Both the position numbers and the translations under genes were made by a program. A DNA stretch of 64,000 nt, taken from contig OX393561.1 of assembly GCA_947652115.1 (NCBI GenBank), forward strand, positions 45,632,263-45,696,262. Reading direction: 5' to 3'. Each line of letters opens with the position of its first letter. Position 1 is the first letter of the stretch. The notes beneath the pieces are model-generated. The model did not search any database. It had not been told where the DNA came from and saw nothing but the letters and a program-made list of their open reading frames with translations. The stretch comes from Blastomussa wellsi. Taxonomy: Eukaryota; Cnidaria; Anthozoa; Scleractinia; Plerogyridae. This document shows, piece by piece, positions 45,601 through 56,800 of the stretch.

Positions 45601-48429
45601 ACTTTAAAAAGAAGCTGTGGTCTCGAAAGGGTCTTTGTTTCCTGAAGTACCTGAAGGTAACTGAAGGCTAAACTATTGTAACAGGGTGAGACGGACTATT
45701 CTTCGTGGGTGGGTGGGTCGTGGGGCGTGCCTCCAAGATTGACACTTCTGAATGAGTAAAGACTTTTTTTAAGTGTTTATGTTTTCAGCTTTAAGCCAAT
45801 GGGGGACACTGTAAAATAATAAATTGAATACAAGAAGAAAATCTCTATAAAAATAGTAGAAAAATAGTAGATTTTATAATTATTTACTGAATATATTGGA
45901 AAGCTTATATATTAAAAAAGTTGTTCAGTAGAAATATATTAACAAAAGACTGTTTAAAATGTATAACGTCTAAATATTTACAAGAGTATAAAGATCAACT
46001 TTCCTGATGTTCCTCTTAAACGAATTCAAAGTTTCGATCATTCTTTAAGTGTCCTGGCAACTTCGACCAAATGATAGGTCCACACATCACACTTTCACTT
46101 TCACTTTCAAAGCCGACGAAAAACCCTGAATCGTTATGTATATGTTATTGGCTAAAATGAGAGAAACAAGACAAGATCAAGGAACGTCGTTATCATTCGA
46201 AACGGAATGAAGCCTTATTATTCGGAATAATAGTCCAATATACTTCGTGTTATTACATAACGTTGCTGATACAAAATCCTCGGTGAAAAACGCACGACAA
46301 GGTAAAACGTATATACTTGCATTTTGGGTGTCTACTTTGAAAAACGAAACTGTGCGTCAGACACGAGAAAGAAAAACGTTTTTATTTAATAGAAAAATGC
46401 TTTCATAAATTAAGCAAACTAATCATACAGTTAAAATGTTTCTCTTCATTATGAGACAGCTTGTCACAACCCACAACCCATGCATCGCTAAGCACGACCA
46501 ACAAGCCACAACCCACTACCCACCCACCCACTTGATTTAGCCTCACGCTAACTAAGAGCTAAAATTTGCTGTATTGCTGCTCAAAGATGTATTCAGCCAT
46601 GTTTATATGAACAATTGTGATATTGGCTCTTATCCCTCAAAGAAAATGTACCTGTGGTCAAGGCCACCTGAATAGCTGTTCAAACGATGACGGCTTTCGA
46701 CAGGAGTGGAGTGAACTTAGCGCTTCTTCATTTTGAACACCCATTGGGGGATAAAAATTGAAACCTTTTCAAGCCTTCAACAAACATTTGTAACAGAAGA
46801 AAAAATATGTACACGGAAGTCTTATTTTTATATTGACGTCATATGATGTTAGAAATATTGCACAATTTCTCAACGCCGCTTGGGCAATGATATAGCCTTA
46901 GTGGGGCAATATCACGGATATAAAACAAGGAAAAGTAAGGATTACAACCGTTAGTCAAATCTCTGCAGCTGTTTGCGTAGGCTGACTAAACTGTTTCCAA
47001 TTTATGGATACATTTCCAAAGAAGACTACATGCAGATATCACCTTACACGTTATTCCTCCCACCATTACGTGAAGGACCTACGTCTTTTAGAAACCTCGA
47101 GCCCCAATCGCAACCCCAATCGCAAAAGTAAGTTCTCTCAAAATATAAAAACAGGCTAATCCGAAAAACAGAGTGACTCCTGTAAAAAGTGCAATACTTT
47201 GGGCTTACTATCAGTAAAATGAAAACATAGTACTTGTCATAAACTACCATAAACTAGCAGGAAAGGGAAATTACATTTGAAGCCTGGATTGTTTCTGCGT
47301 AGCTACTTTAGTGTTATGATTCATAAACGCTTCGTCTTTTATGATGTATTCTACAATATCGAGAACTACTTGAAGATGTTCCCAATGCGGCTTTATTCAC
47401 AGTAACAATTATTCAGACTGATGTTGTGTTTCTCAAGGAAGTTTTCCTTGAAGGTCATTCCATGCACAGAAATACTAGTATAATACACACTGAGATTTTT
47501 GTCAAACTTGGTCTATCGATTGTTTGTGTTATCGGGCGGGGGGCAGTCATGTGCTACGCTGGATACGTGAACCATTACCAAGTTTTTTCTTATAATAAAT
47601 TTATTGAAGCTTCATTCTCAAGAATTACATTACGGCATGATAATTATTATAATACATTACAATAATAAATTATAATAAATAAATAGCTAGGATAAATATT
47701 AAATTATTATTATTGAATGGCATTCAAGGAAATCAAATTGAGTGATGCAATTTGGGGTTTTTCACATTTTCTAGAGTTGAATGTTTTCTATTTTGCATTT
47801 GAGAAAGAGTTTGTTTACGAAATCGCTGAGAATAATTGATTTGTCATGTAATTTTCAGGAATAAATGTAGTACCTCATGAATAGTTAAATTTCTTTGCTA
47901 AATCTTTATTGTATGGACCGTCGGTTAGGCCAAAAAGTAAAATAAGGTGAGGTGAGATTTATTTTTCTTAAAGTTTAAAAGCAGGAGGGAGCCAGATTAT
48001 TTTACTCAGCATCAAGCCAGCAGTGAATTTAGCTTTGATTAATCAAAAGATGACATTTCCATTCTTTTTTAAAGGAACTTAGTGACAGACGCTTAATTTC
48101 AGGGGGGCACAGATTCCCATATCTTGGTTCCAGCAAACTTGAAAGACGCTTTTCCACTGTAAAAAGTTGAGCTCAACGTTCACTAGTAAATCTTGTATTA
48201 TACCTATGTACGCTAGATGCTGGTGTCATATAATTTATGGAAAAATTACACAAATTTAAAAGATACTAACTCAAAGCGTCCCTCATTGTTCCCAAGGCTA
48301 TGATTGGCATCTTCGAGTAACGGTTTTCTGAGAGGTTTTAACTATATTTTTTTTCCTTCCCAAAAATTTCTCTTTTTATTTTTATAACTTAAAGTTGATC
48401 ATTTGTAAACCAAAATTGTACAGTAAAAA
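42641..48429. other. Large intergenic region, repeat debris only
   Basis: No gene recognised. Around 43696-43860 a short MITE-like piece has TTAGCTAGGGGGGT on the left and CCTGGCTACGCCACTG on the right, with a run of C between (43809-43826). At 44907-44930 ACAACAACAACAATATTTTT resembles an inverted LINE 3' end. At 45703 and 46532 lie inverted GTGGGTGGGTGGGT stretches. From 47580 to 48250 there is a diverged, AT-rich LINE-like remnant without a usable frame. Confidence 0.45.
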
Positions 48430-48545
48430 TATAGGTCACCGTGCTTGTTTACGAGAATAACGACGATTTATCTCGTTCGTGAGCAAATCCGTAAAAGCCG
48501 CCATATTTTTTCATGTGCGCGCGCCAATCGCGCGTAAAATTCTGC
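48430..48545 (-). repeat. Inverted copy of the dispersed repeat at 24650
   Basis: Carries GAGAATAACGACGATTTATC and TTTCATGTGCGCGCGCCAAT, complementary in order to phrases of the copy inside the Mutator-like element. It directly precedes the deleted LINE below. Confidence 0.6.
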
Positions 48546-48549
48546 CCAG

Positions 48550-49175
48550 TAAGGATGAGGAATCCTCCCCAGAGAGTGCAACCTTGCCGTTGGTTGGGGG
48601 GCTTGCGTGTCTCTATGACCCTGAGAGCTATGCTGGCTGGAGATTCGTCTCCTGGTAGGGCCACTCAAGCCAGACAGGTCGAAGGGTAGAGACCAGACGA
48701 AGAGCACTCACTGGCCCTCCAGGTTGGGGATTTGAATTGGGCTAACAACCCGGTCCTGTAAAAAACAGCCTGTTACGGAAACCGCAACAACATATTCTGA
48801 AAACAACATGGTCGTGGAAGAGTCCCCTCTAGTAGAGCCCATGACGCGATCTGATGAAAGCCTTCGGGAAGCCAGTCCGCCGACAACTCTTCTGACGACC
48901 AAAGCCAAGACCAGGATAGGGACCTGTAACATTGGAACCCTGTACGACCCATCTGGAGATCAAAAGCCCTCTCACTCCGCAACAAGATCCGGATCTTCAA
49001 CAGTCCTACTTTAACCCACAAGGAAAACGGAAAGTGGGCCGACCCAGACAGACATGGCGCAGGAGTGTGCCGCCGGAATGACTTGGGCCGAGCTGAAGAG
49101 GACCAGCCAAAACCGTGTTCGCTGGAGGAGTGCTGTTGCGGCCCTTTGTTCCCCAAGGAATTAAGAGGCATAACC
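48550..49175 (+). mobile_element. Internally deleted LINE (endonuclease start fused to C-terminal tail)
   Basis: After a GC-rich 5' leader (GGGGGGCTTGCGTGTCTCTA), the frame reads KTRIGTCNIGTLYD (about 48904-48950), the very start of an apurinic-like endonuclease domain. It jumps at once to KALSLRNKIRIFNS (about 48963-49005), which lies after the reverse transcriptase, and then to KRKVGRPRQTWRR and LKRTSQNRVRWRSAVAALCS (about 49026-49160), the C-terminal tail. About nine tenths of ORF2 is missing. Confidence 0.7.
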
Positions 49176-49398
49176 ATAAGCAAACCAAGGATGAGGAATC
49201 ACCGAAAAGTGATCCAAAAATCGCTCAAGTGCGATATTTAGAGTGACGTCATTTCCTGTGCCAAGTGTCCGGAACTCTGTTTGACTGGATTGACGTTATA
49301 AACGAGTCTGTGATTCTGCCTCAGTCAGTTTTCCTACACAGAACTATAAGCAAAACGAATTAAATACAGTTTTACTTATGCACTGACAGATAACCTTT

Positions 49399-50451
49399 TC
49401 AAATAGCTGTTTGATAAGTCAACGTCTGTCGAGAACCCGCGGCGGGAAAATCGACATCAAGTGAATGCGCAGGTGTCGCTCCGCGCGCTGGCCGACTCAA
49501 ATTCGAACGAGACACTTCTTCATGATAACGTCGGCACGCCAAAAACAAATGTTTGAGCCCTTTCCGAAAATTTTTGTCTCTTATGGCGTAGATGTAAAAG
49601 TTCACGCAACTGTTTGAAACAGCGAGGTAAAGTCCAATCCGAATCAAACGCGGTGGAAGGTCACTTAATGAGGCAAAGAGCTTCCAGAGTGAAACAGAAG
49701 TATACACTGACCAACAGAGAAAGAACATTCCAATAATAATAAGAACAGTTCTTGAGGCTTTATCGCTATGCTGTTCCCTGGTTACACCACCTGGGATTTG
49801 AATGTTCCGTAATTGTTTCCGTGCAGTTTTGTAGATCAGCGAGTACGCAAGAATCATAACCAGAACAGGAACTAGGAAACAAATCACTGCCAAAAAAAGA
49901 GCGTACGATTTATCTACGAGTCCTTCTCCGTTCCAATTCTGCTTGCACGTGGCTGTGCTTGCCTCGTAAATGTACTCTCCCCAGCCAAAGAAAGGTGCGA
50001 TCGCCCAGAAAACTGAATGGATCCATACAAAAGCGATACTGAGAACTGTTTTGCGACGAGTGACGATTTCTCTGTAACGCAAAGGTCTCGTGATAAAGTA
50101 ATACCTATCCACTGAGATCGCACAAAGATTCATCAACGAAGCATTCAACGATATGCTGACCGTAACAGCATGGACATGACACGTCCAATTCCCAAATATC
50201 CAAGACTGTTTGATTACACTAACAATCAACAATGGACAGTAGATAAGACCGACCAGCAGATCTGCAACGCTGAGGCTACACAGGAAGAAATAATTCGGAA
50301 CGTGAAGTTTCGACGTGCGCCACACGATGATCAATACAAGAAGATTGCCGGTGATTATTCCAATGTTGACAAGGCATAAGAAAGTCGCGCTGACGACGAC
50401 TTCGGCAACAGGAACAAGTGAATCCTGCGAGTCGTTGAACATCAGGAACAT
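49399..50451 (-). CDS. Rhodopsin-family (class A) G-protein-coupled receptor, single exon
   Basis: A seven-helix receptor of 350 residues, intronless. Visible landmarks are N36 in TM1 (GNLLVL), D64 in TM2 (SVADLLVG), C91 and C169 for the conserved disulfide, DRY at 115-117, W143 in TM4, and C246-W247 in TM6. TM7 reads SNSCVNFYIYAI. Two usual prolines are absent: TM6 has CWSV instead of CWxP, and TM7 has NFYIY instead of NPxxY. A possible N-glycosylation site is N6. The ligand cannot be told; a general resemblance to amine- or melatonin-type receptors is all I see. The start is the first in-frame ATG; the upstream open frame to 50547 begins with GTG and is probably 5' UTR. Confidence 0.93.
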   Translation of the reverse strand: MFLMFNDSQDSLVPVAEVVVSATFLCLVNIGIITGNLLVLIIVWRTSKLHVPNYFFLCSLSVADLLVGLIYCPLLIVSVIKQSWIFGNWTCHVHAVTVSISLNASLMNLCAISVDRYYFITRPLRYREIVTRRKTVLSIAFVWIHSVFWAIAPFFGWGEYIYEASTATCKQNWNGEGLVDKSYALFLAVICFLVPVLVMILAYSLIYKTARKQLRNIQIPGGVTREQHSDKASRTVLIIIGMFFLCWSVYTSVSLWKLFASLSDLPPRLIRIGLYLAVSNSCVNFYIYAIRDKNFRKGLKHLFLACRRYHEEVSRSNLSRPARGATPAHSLDVDFPAAGSRQTLTYQTAI

Positions 50452-53146
50452 CGCAGAAATGTTGGTGCCACTGTGTAACGCGAAACAATGGATGCCTGTA
50501 CGTGAGCACCGACTTTTAGCATTCACCAACCCACGCTCAATTTTCACAAGTGCTCTCCGATGTGTAACGCCGGCTGCCGGATGTGTTTTTGTATATCCGC
50601 CTTCAGGCGATGATCACGAACTTTCACGTGCTACAAATGTTATATAAATAAATAAACGATCACAAAAAACATTCATGGACTTGTATTAAATCGCGTCAGT
50701 GAACCCTAGAATGAAACGATAGCACGATACAAGAACCGAGAAAGAAAACAATGGCATTCTAGAGAAATGCTAAAATAATCGCACTCTGTTGATCAGATTC
50801 AAAACTGTATTAGACCTTTGTTCTAATTTCTGTAAAGAACTACTTTTCACTTATCGTTAATGAATCTAGGTGAAATCAAAATCTGTACGTTTTGCAGATT
50901 TATTTTGTAATTATCTACTTCGAGTATCTTTCGCGAGGGATTTCAAAACAAATCTTATCTAGAACAGGTAAGGAAAATATACACAAAATATCTATCAAGT
51001 TAAAAAACATAACAACGCTTCCGAATTGCACATGAATATTCAAAAGAGTAAGGTTTAAATACAAAATTGTTTTCTTTTCTTCTTTAAAACATTTCAAAGA
51101 CGCAAAAACAAAAGCAGGTTGATTTTCATCCGCCATTTACACAGGGTCAATCATCTATTCTCCTACAATCGAAATTTAAAATCTCGTCAATGATAATTTT
51201 GTTTAAAATGCACCTGCCAAAAGTAACAAAAAAGTGTATTCACAATCCAGTTTATTTGCCATAAAAAACAAATGAAACTGAAGTGCTGCTGCGATCTACA
51301 TAAAAGCATTATAATAAAGCACAAAGTTGACAAAACGTTTTCATTGTGCTAGCGAACACGTAAAACAAAATTGATTTTAGCGTGAGGCCGTTGTGTACAA
51401 AAAAAAGGCACGTATCTGACTCGGAATACTGCAATTTATCTCGCCGATATCTTTTCTATAAAAATACAAGCCAAACAGTTCATTTCAAACGTATTATTTC
51501 AAATAAAAAGTATTTTTTGGCAATCAAGTTTGGAACGCATCAATCTGTTCCTGTTCAATTTCGGTCTCCCTAAGTTTCTGCGACTTGGCCTGATTTATCT
51601 CATTGTCTGCCTAGATCGTGCACTGTCTCCGGCTAAGACCAGGGGCCCTTTTGATAAATATTACAATCATTAAACGCACACAGAAAATTCCTCATTTTAA
51701 AGACTCTGAAGGCTTCATTTTTTGCACTTAAAGCAAAAGGGTGGCGCCTGTTCGATAAACGCTTTTATCAGTTGCTTGTCTATAGTTCTGCAATTTATCT
51801 CTACTTTTTTTCGCATAATGATAACAAAATTGAATTGGTTAAAATACAAGAACATTCTTTTTCGTCAAACAAAACAAGAGCAGCTTCCAAGTCGCCAACC
51901 AAGTAAAAGCTATTTTATTTCTCTCGTCAGTTAGTTATTGATGATCTCGTTTCGCAAATGTGTACGGGCAATTTTTTGCCGGGTAGAGGGGGGGGGCAAC
52001 CATTTGCCCAAAAACTTATCTCAAGTTGCCTCGCCCAAATTTCTCTTGCTGCCCAAACTTTTTGGGTGGGGGGGGGGGGGGATCTGCAGCCACTCCACTC
52101 CCCCGCCCGTACGCCTAAGTCGTTTCGTTACTTTATAGTTTGTTATGATCGGACATCGCTGCATTAGTGTAATTCGAATCTGTTGATTTCGTCAGTAAAA
52201 CTAAAGACATCAAAATCTTCGTCAATATAATTAAAATCCATTAACCTTTTTTTCAATATCAATATGATTGCCTTATTCAAGATTTGAAACGTGCCTTGCA
52301 AAAGTACACATAGAAAAACAAAAACATGACTGACGGTAAACTTTACACAGCAACTAAAAGCCAACGTGAGGAGCTTGACTATATTTACATTTTGCTCAGC
52401 TGCAATGAAATTTTGCGATGTTAACACTGAACTGCTTTACCGATCTGCCGTCCTGTTCAAATTCCCAAGAGACAATTTTAACGAAGGCTAACAATTTCGC
52501 AAAAATGAGTAATTATTTCTTTATATCGAAAAGCGGAAAGTACAAATTAAATGATCTCTCTCCGAAAAGTTGTTTAGCTCAAGTACAGGTACCATTAAAA
52601 TATATTTAAGTGCGCTGGTGACAGCAACATCAATTTAGGAACAAAATGACGTTAAAGCACCACTGATTGAAGATTGGAAAGTACAATACAATATTTTCAA
52701 TCATGTGAAATTAAACAATGTTTGGAGAATACTGGTACTCTTGAAATTCTCATTTTATTGCTGCATTTAAAAATAAACACTTCCAATCTGGTCCCAAAAG
52801 CTTCATGCCTTCTTCTAAATATGTCTGGGTTTTTCAAAACCGGGTCAAAGGAAATTGTGAGCGAAACTGCTGCGAAGCTGTATTTTCTCGCCAGAAGCGG
52901 TTGTTTTCTCGGCAGAGACTATCTTTAAAGTCGACGCTATAAAAATTAAATGGATTGCCAATCTCCTTTATCATTGCCCACTCTCTTATCCTGAGTTCAG
53001 TGCCTTTATAATTTTTTTTGGTCCCCATTTCAGGCATAATTGACAGGCGTAACAAAGTCTTTAGAGTACAACGTGAAAAGAGAGTCATAAATGCTTTCAC
53101 CAGGTTTTGATCAATCCAGCTACATTCAGAAAGAGAAAACCTTTCT
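50452..53146. other. Intergenic, nothing recognised
   Basis: AT-rich, with a G-rich block at about 51985-52082 that includes runs of seven and fourteen G. No protein or RNA gene is supported. Confidence 0.5.
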
Positions 53147-53159
53147 CTTGTTCGGTCAG

Positions 53160-53456
53160 GCGCAGTGGCCTAATGGTTAGTGCGCTGGACTCTGGATCGG
53201 ACGGTTCGGGTTCGAGTCCTGGCCGGGCCAGTGCATTGTGTTCTTGGGCAAGACACTTTACTCTCACAGTGCCTCTCTTCACCCAGGTGTACAAATGGGT
53301 ACCGGCGAATTTACTGCTGGGGGGTAACCCTGCGATGGACTAGCATCCCATCCAGGGGGGAGTAGAAATACTCTCTGTCGCTTCATGCTATGAAACCGGG
53401 GATAAGCTCCGGCCTGATGGGCCACTAGGCCCGACAGCAGACTTACCTTACCTTAC
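53160..53456 (+). mobile_element. Intact-looking SINE with 13-bp target duplication
   Basis: The tRNA-like head at 53160-53232 has an A box (TGGCCTAATGGTTAGTGCG) and a B box (GGTTCGAGTCC). The body has CTTGGGCAAGACACTTTACT and ACCCAGGTGTACAAATGGGT, a central core shared by many metazoan SINEs. The end is a CTTAC repeat. CTTGTTCGGTCAG flanks both sides (53147-53159 and 53457-53469) without a mismatch. Confidence 0.85.
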
Positions 53457-53469
53457 CTTGTTCGGTCAG

Positions 53470-53889
53470 TATGATCTAGTAAAACCCAGATTGCTCAGTA
53501 GAAAAGAGAAGTACAAAGTGATTCTGATATTGAACGAACTAATTGGGATTAGCGCGAAGAACGCGCGCCATATTTATAAATAGCGCCGGGTTTTCACTCC
53601 CATTATTATTAGCTTGCCGTTTGTAGCGCTGTTCCCCAAAATTGCGCTTAATTTCTGCCAACGTTACTCTACACTTTTTACCGATTAAGCATTAATAAAT
53701 CGTATTAACTTATAATCCAAGTTTCCGAAGCTTAGGAAACTTGACAACAGAACAAGAAACTGCCCCAGTTCCCTCGTCCACAGAAATACTCCGCATCAAG
53801 AGAGGTAATAATTCTTCAAGCAAAACGTCTTTTATTAAACTGAGCACAATAAGAAATACAAGGGACGTGATTCAGAGCTCTCATCTTGA
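53470..53889. other. Downstream flank of PRMT5
   Basis: Holds the PRMT5 polyadenylation hexamer on the minus strand (TTTATT at 53831-53836, about 55 bases beyond the stop). Otherwise nothing recognised. Confidence 0.55.
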
Positions 53890-56800
53890 TTAAAGGCCAA
53901 TGACGTAAGATCTTCCTCCAGGGTTATGGAGAGGGACTGGGGCGGGTCGAGACATACACCACTCGTACCAGACCTTTTTCGGCGTGCACTTTCTCCAGAA
54001 GTGACAAGTTACTTTCGACCCCGCAGTAACGTATTGTGGTTCCTTAGGAAAAATAAAAGCGCTGTGTTATAGTTGTTGTAGTTATAGTCTATTGTTGTCG
54101 TTTTGTTCAAAGATAAGGAAAATCACGTACCTTTATGGGAAAAAAGAACGGAAACCAACTGAACATCCCTTCCGAATGAGTTTCTGGTTTAATACCTGGG
54201 AAAATAACAATCGATGAGTAGCAGTAGTTGTAACCGCACATAGATTAACAAGCCAATCACAACCCAAAGCTGGTGGAAATGGCGGGAAATCACGTACGTC
54301 AAGTTACTCCTGATTGTCTAAGTAAACAACGATTTCGCTCTGATTGGCTAAGCCACGTTGCACGTGTTCAAAGAAGGCCAGTCCCGAACCGAGCAGGCGA
54401 AAACAGCAAAGCAAACATATCTGCTTTGTGTTGCTGTGAACTTACTCAACATGATGTCCTTGTAAAGTACTGCCTCAAAATATCCAGCGAAGCCGTGCAA
54501 AGTAAAACTTGTCTTGACTTCGAATTCAAGAGATTTCATCCGTGAATTGTCGATTCTATCAGCTGAAAGGCAAACCAAATAATAAAAGACCAAGTAAAGT
54601 TAATATGACCGTACATATTCCTTTATTTCATCGCTCAGCAAACCAGTCGTACTAAATTTGTTCACAAACCTGTATTTGGATGTGTAAAAATAAAACATGG
54701 CTGTGGAGCCGCTGTGACAGTAACATTGTGAAGTCGAACCACGTACGGGGTCTCAAACGGTGCCTGAAAAAAAAAACCCATCATATTCCGAGTTAAAATC
54801 ACTTCTCAAACTGATTAATAATTCCTCAAGTTAAAATGAAGAAAATCAGAACAGTATTTTCAACTCTCTTCTCCGTGTTTGGAAAAGTGATGTCTCTCGT
54901 GTTTGATATATTACTTGAAAGAGTCACTCGATTCAGAACGCATGCAGAAGTGTAATGCAAGTGCGACGTCGCAATTCGAGTGTAAATTATAACGAAAACT
55001 TCCGAACAAGAACCCTAGCGGCTGCCGACGGTCATACCGGGTTCGTACTCTTTTGAGTTTTTGAAATTCCATAACTTTCCATGACCTTTTTCATGACTTA
55101 TCTAAGTTTCCCATGACCTAAATTCCACCATTTTCTTGGAAATCATCTTTCATTTTGTTTACGTTATTACCATTTTCTACGCAAAAAATTATTTATTTTG
55201 TACTTTTTTGGGGGGGTCTGACGGCTACTTTTGGTGAGGGAGGGGAGGGGAGGCCGTGTTGGCCTTCGTGACTAGTGAGCCAACAGTGTAGTATTGGCGA
55301 GTGATAGTTGATAAACATAATTTTCCATGACCCACACTTAAATTTCATGACCTACCAGGCCTGGAAAATGAAAGTCTAAAATTCCATGACTTTCCAGGTT
55401 TTTCATGACCCGTACGAACACTGGTCATACGACGTATTCCGAAAATGGCGGAGCTTTACCCGAAACTTATTCCGAACACGTTCGATTATTACTAAAGAAA
55501 CGTTCACTGTGCCTTGCGCTCCTTTTCTCATCGCTCTCATCCCGTTTCTGTCTGAGCACAGCTCGGAAGACTGTTTTGCTACCGGGTGTCCCAGCTAAAC
55601 TCGCATACAATTTTAGATCAATTTTAAATTGTTTCGTTAAGATACTTATTTGAGTTGTTCATGTCTTTGTCTTGCCCCGCCTCGACTAACTTCTCAGCTA
55701 TTTGCGGGGCAAACTATCCCAACTTGTATTTTTAAAACAAATAAAGTTGTTGTTGTTGTTGTTGTTGTTGTATTTGGACAGCTTCGCTTGGAAAGCTGTT
55801 TGTACAAGACCTAGTAAATAAAGCTTAGTACTGAGTTTACCAAGGGCCCTTTGCCGCTGTCGTTGCTCTGTGATACTTCATAGTGTAACTTGGGTGCAGA
55901 TACTGGGGCCAGAAACGACGTGTAATCACAGGGAATGCTTATTCCATCATCTGAAACAACAACAAATAGGCATTCACTTTTCAACTCACACTTATCATCA
56001 GAAACGAACAACACGCAGAAGTTAGCAGATAAAATTTAACGTTGTAAAAACGTAAAAAATGCTTGCACAGTCAATCCAACTGAATAACACAGTCAGCTGT
56101 GAAAACAAGCGTCAAGCAACATCAGAAGTTGCTAACCGACAGTGAAACAACGACGTTTGCTGCACATGGCGAATGCAATTGCGCTGAACTTTTCACCGGT
56201 ATTTCCGAAACTCAATCAATCAATCAATCAATCAATAACTTTATTTATCCACGGGATCCTTATCACTAAAAAGTGGTCTTCTAAAGAGCCGTGCGCATTA
56301 ACCTTAAATATATTACCTAGTACTTAAAAACTAAGACTTAAAAATTACTAACCATTTGAAGAAAAATTCTTAAGTTAAGTTATTACTAATGTACAATAGC
56401 GGAATAAAAACTATTCAAAGTAGTGGCTTGCTTAGCCTCCACTGACAGACTGTTCCATGTTACTGCGCCCCTACAACGAAAACTCTTCTTGAGGGCCTCA
56501 GTTTTCGGACGCGGAACAAACAGGTTATGTTGGGCGCCCCGAAGATTATGTCTGTGGATGGTATTAACGCTGGTGAGTTTATCGGACAGATATTCGGGTA
56601 CAGATATTCGGCACTTCTTGAAGATTAAGCATCCGAAAAATCTGATCAATTTTACGGAGGGAACACCTTTTGTTATGAATATTCTGATAAAAGAGTATGA
56701 GATCCAGACAAATTCTCGTAATAACTAACCTTTTAGGAATCTCTGAGCTCCATCTAAACACTCTGGAGAGAGCTCATTATCACCAAACGAACCCAGCAAC

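Noticed and set aside
50452..50547. N-terminal extension of the GPCR
   Set aside because: It would need a GTG start; ATG at 50451 gives a normal short N-terminus.
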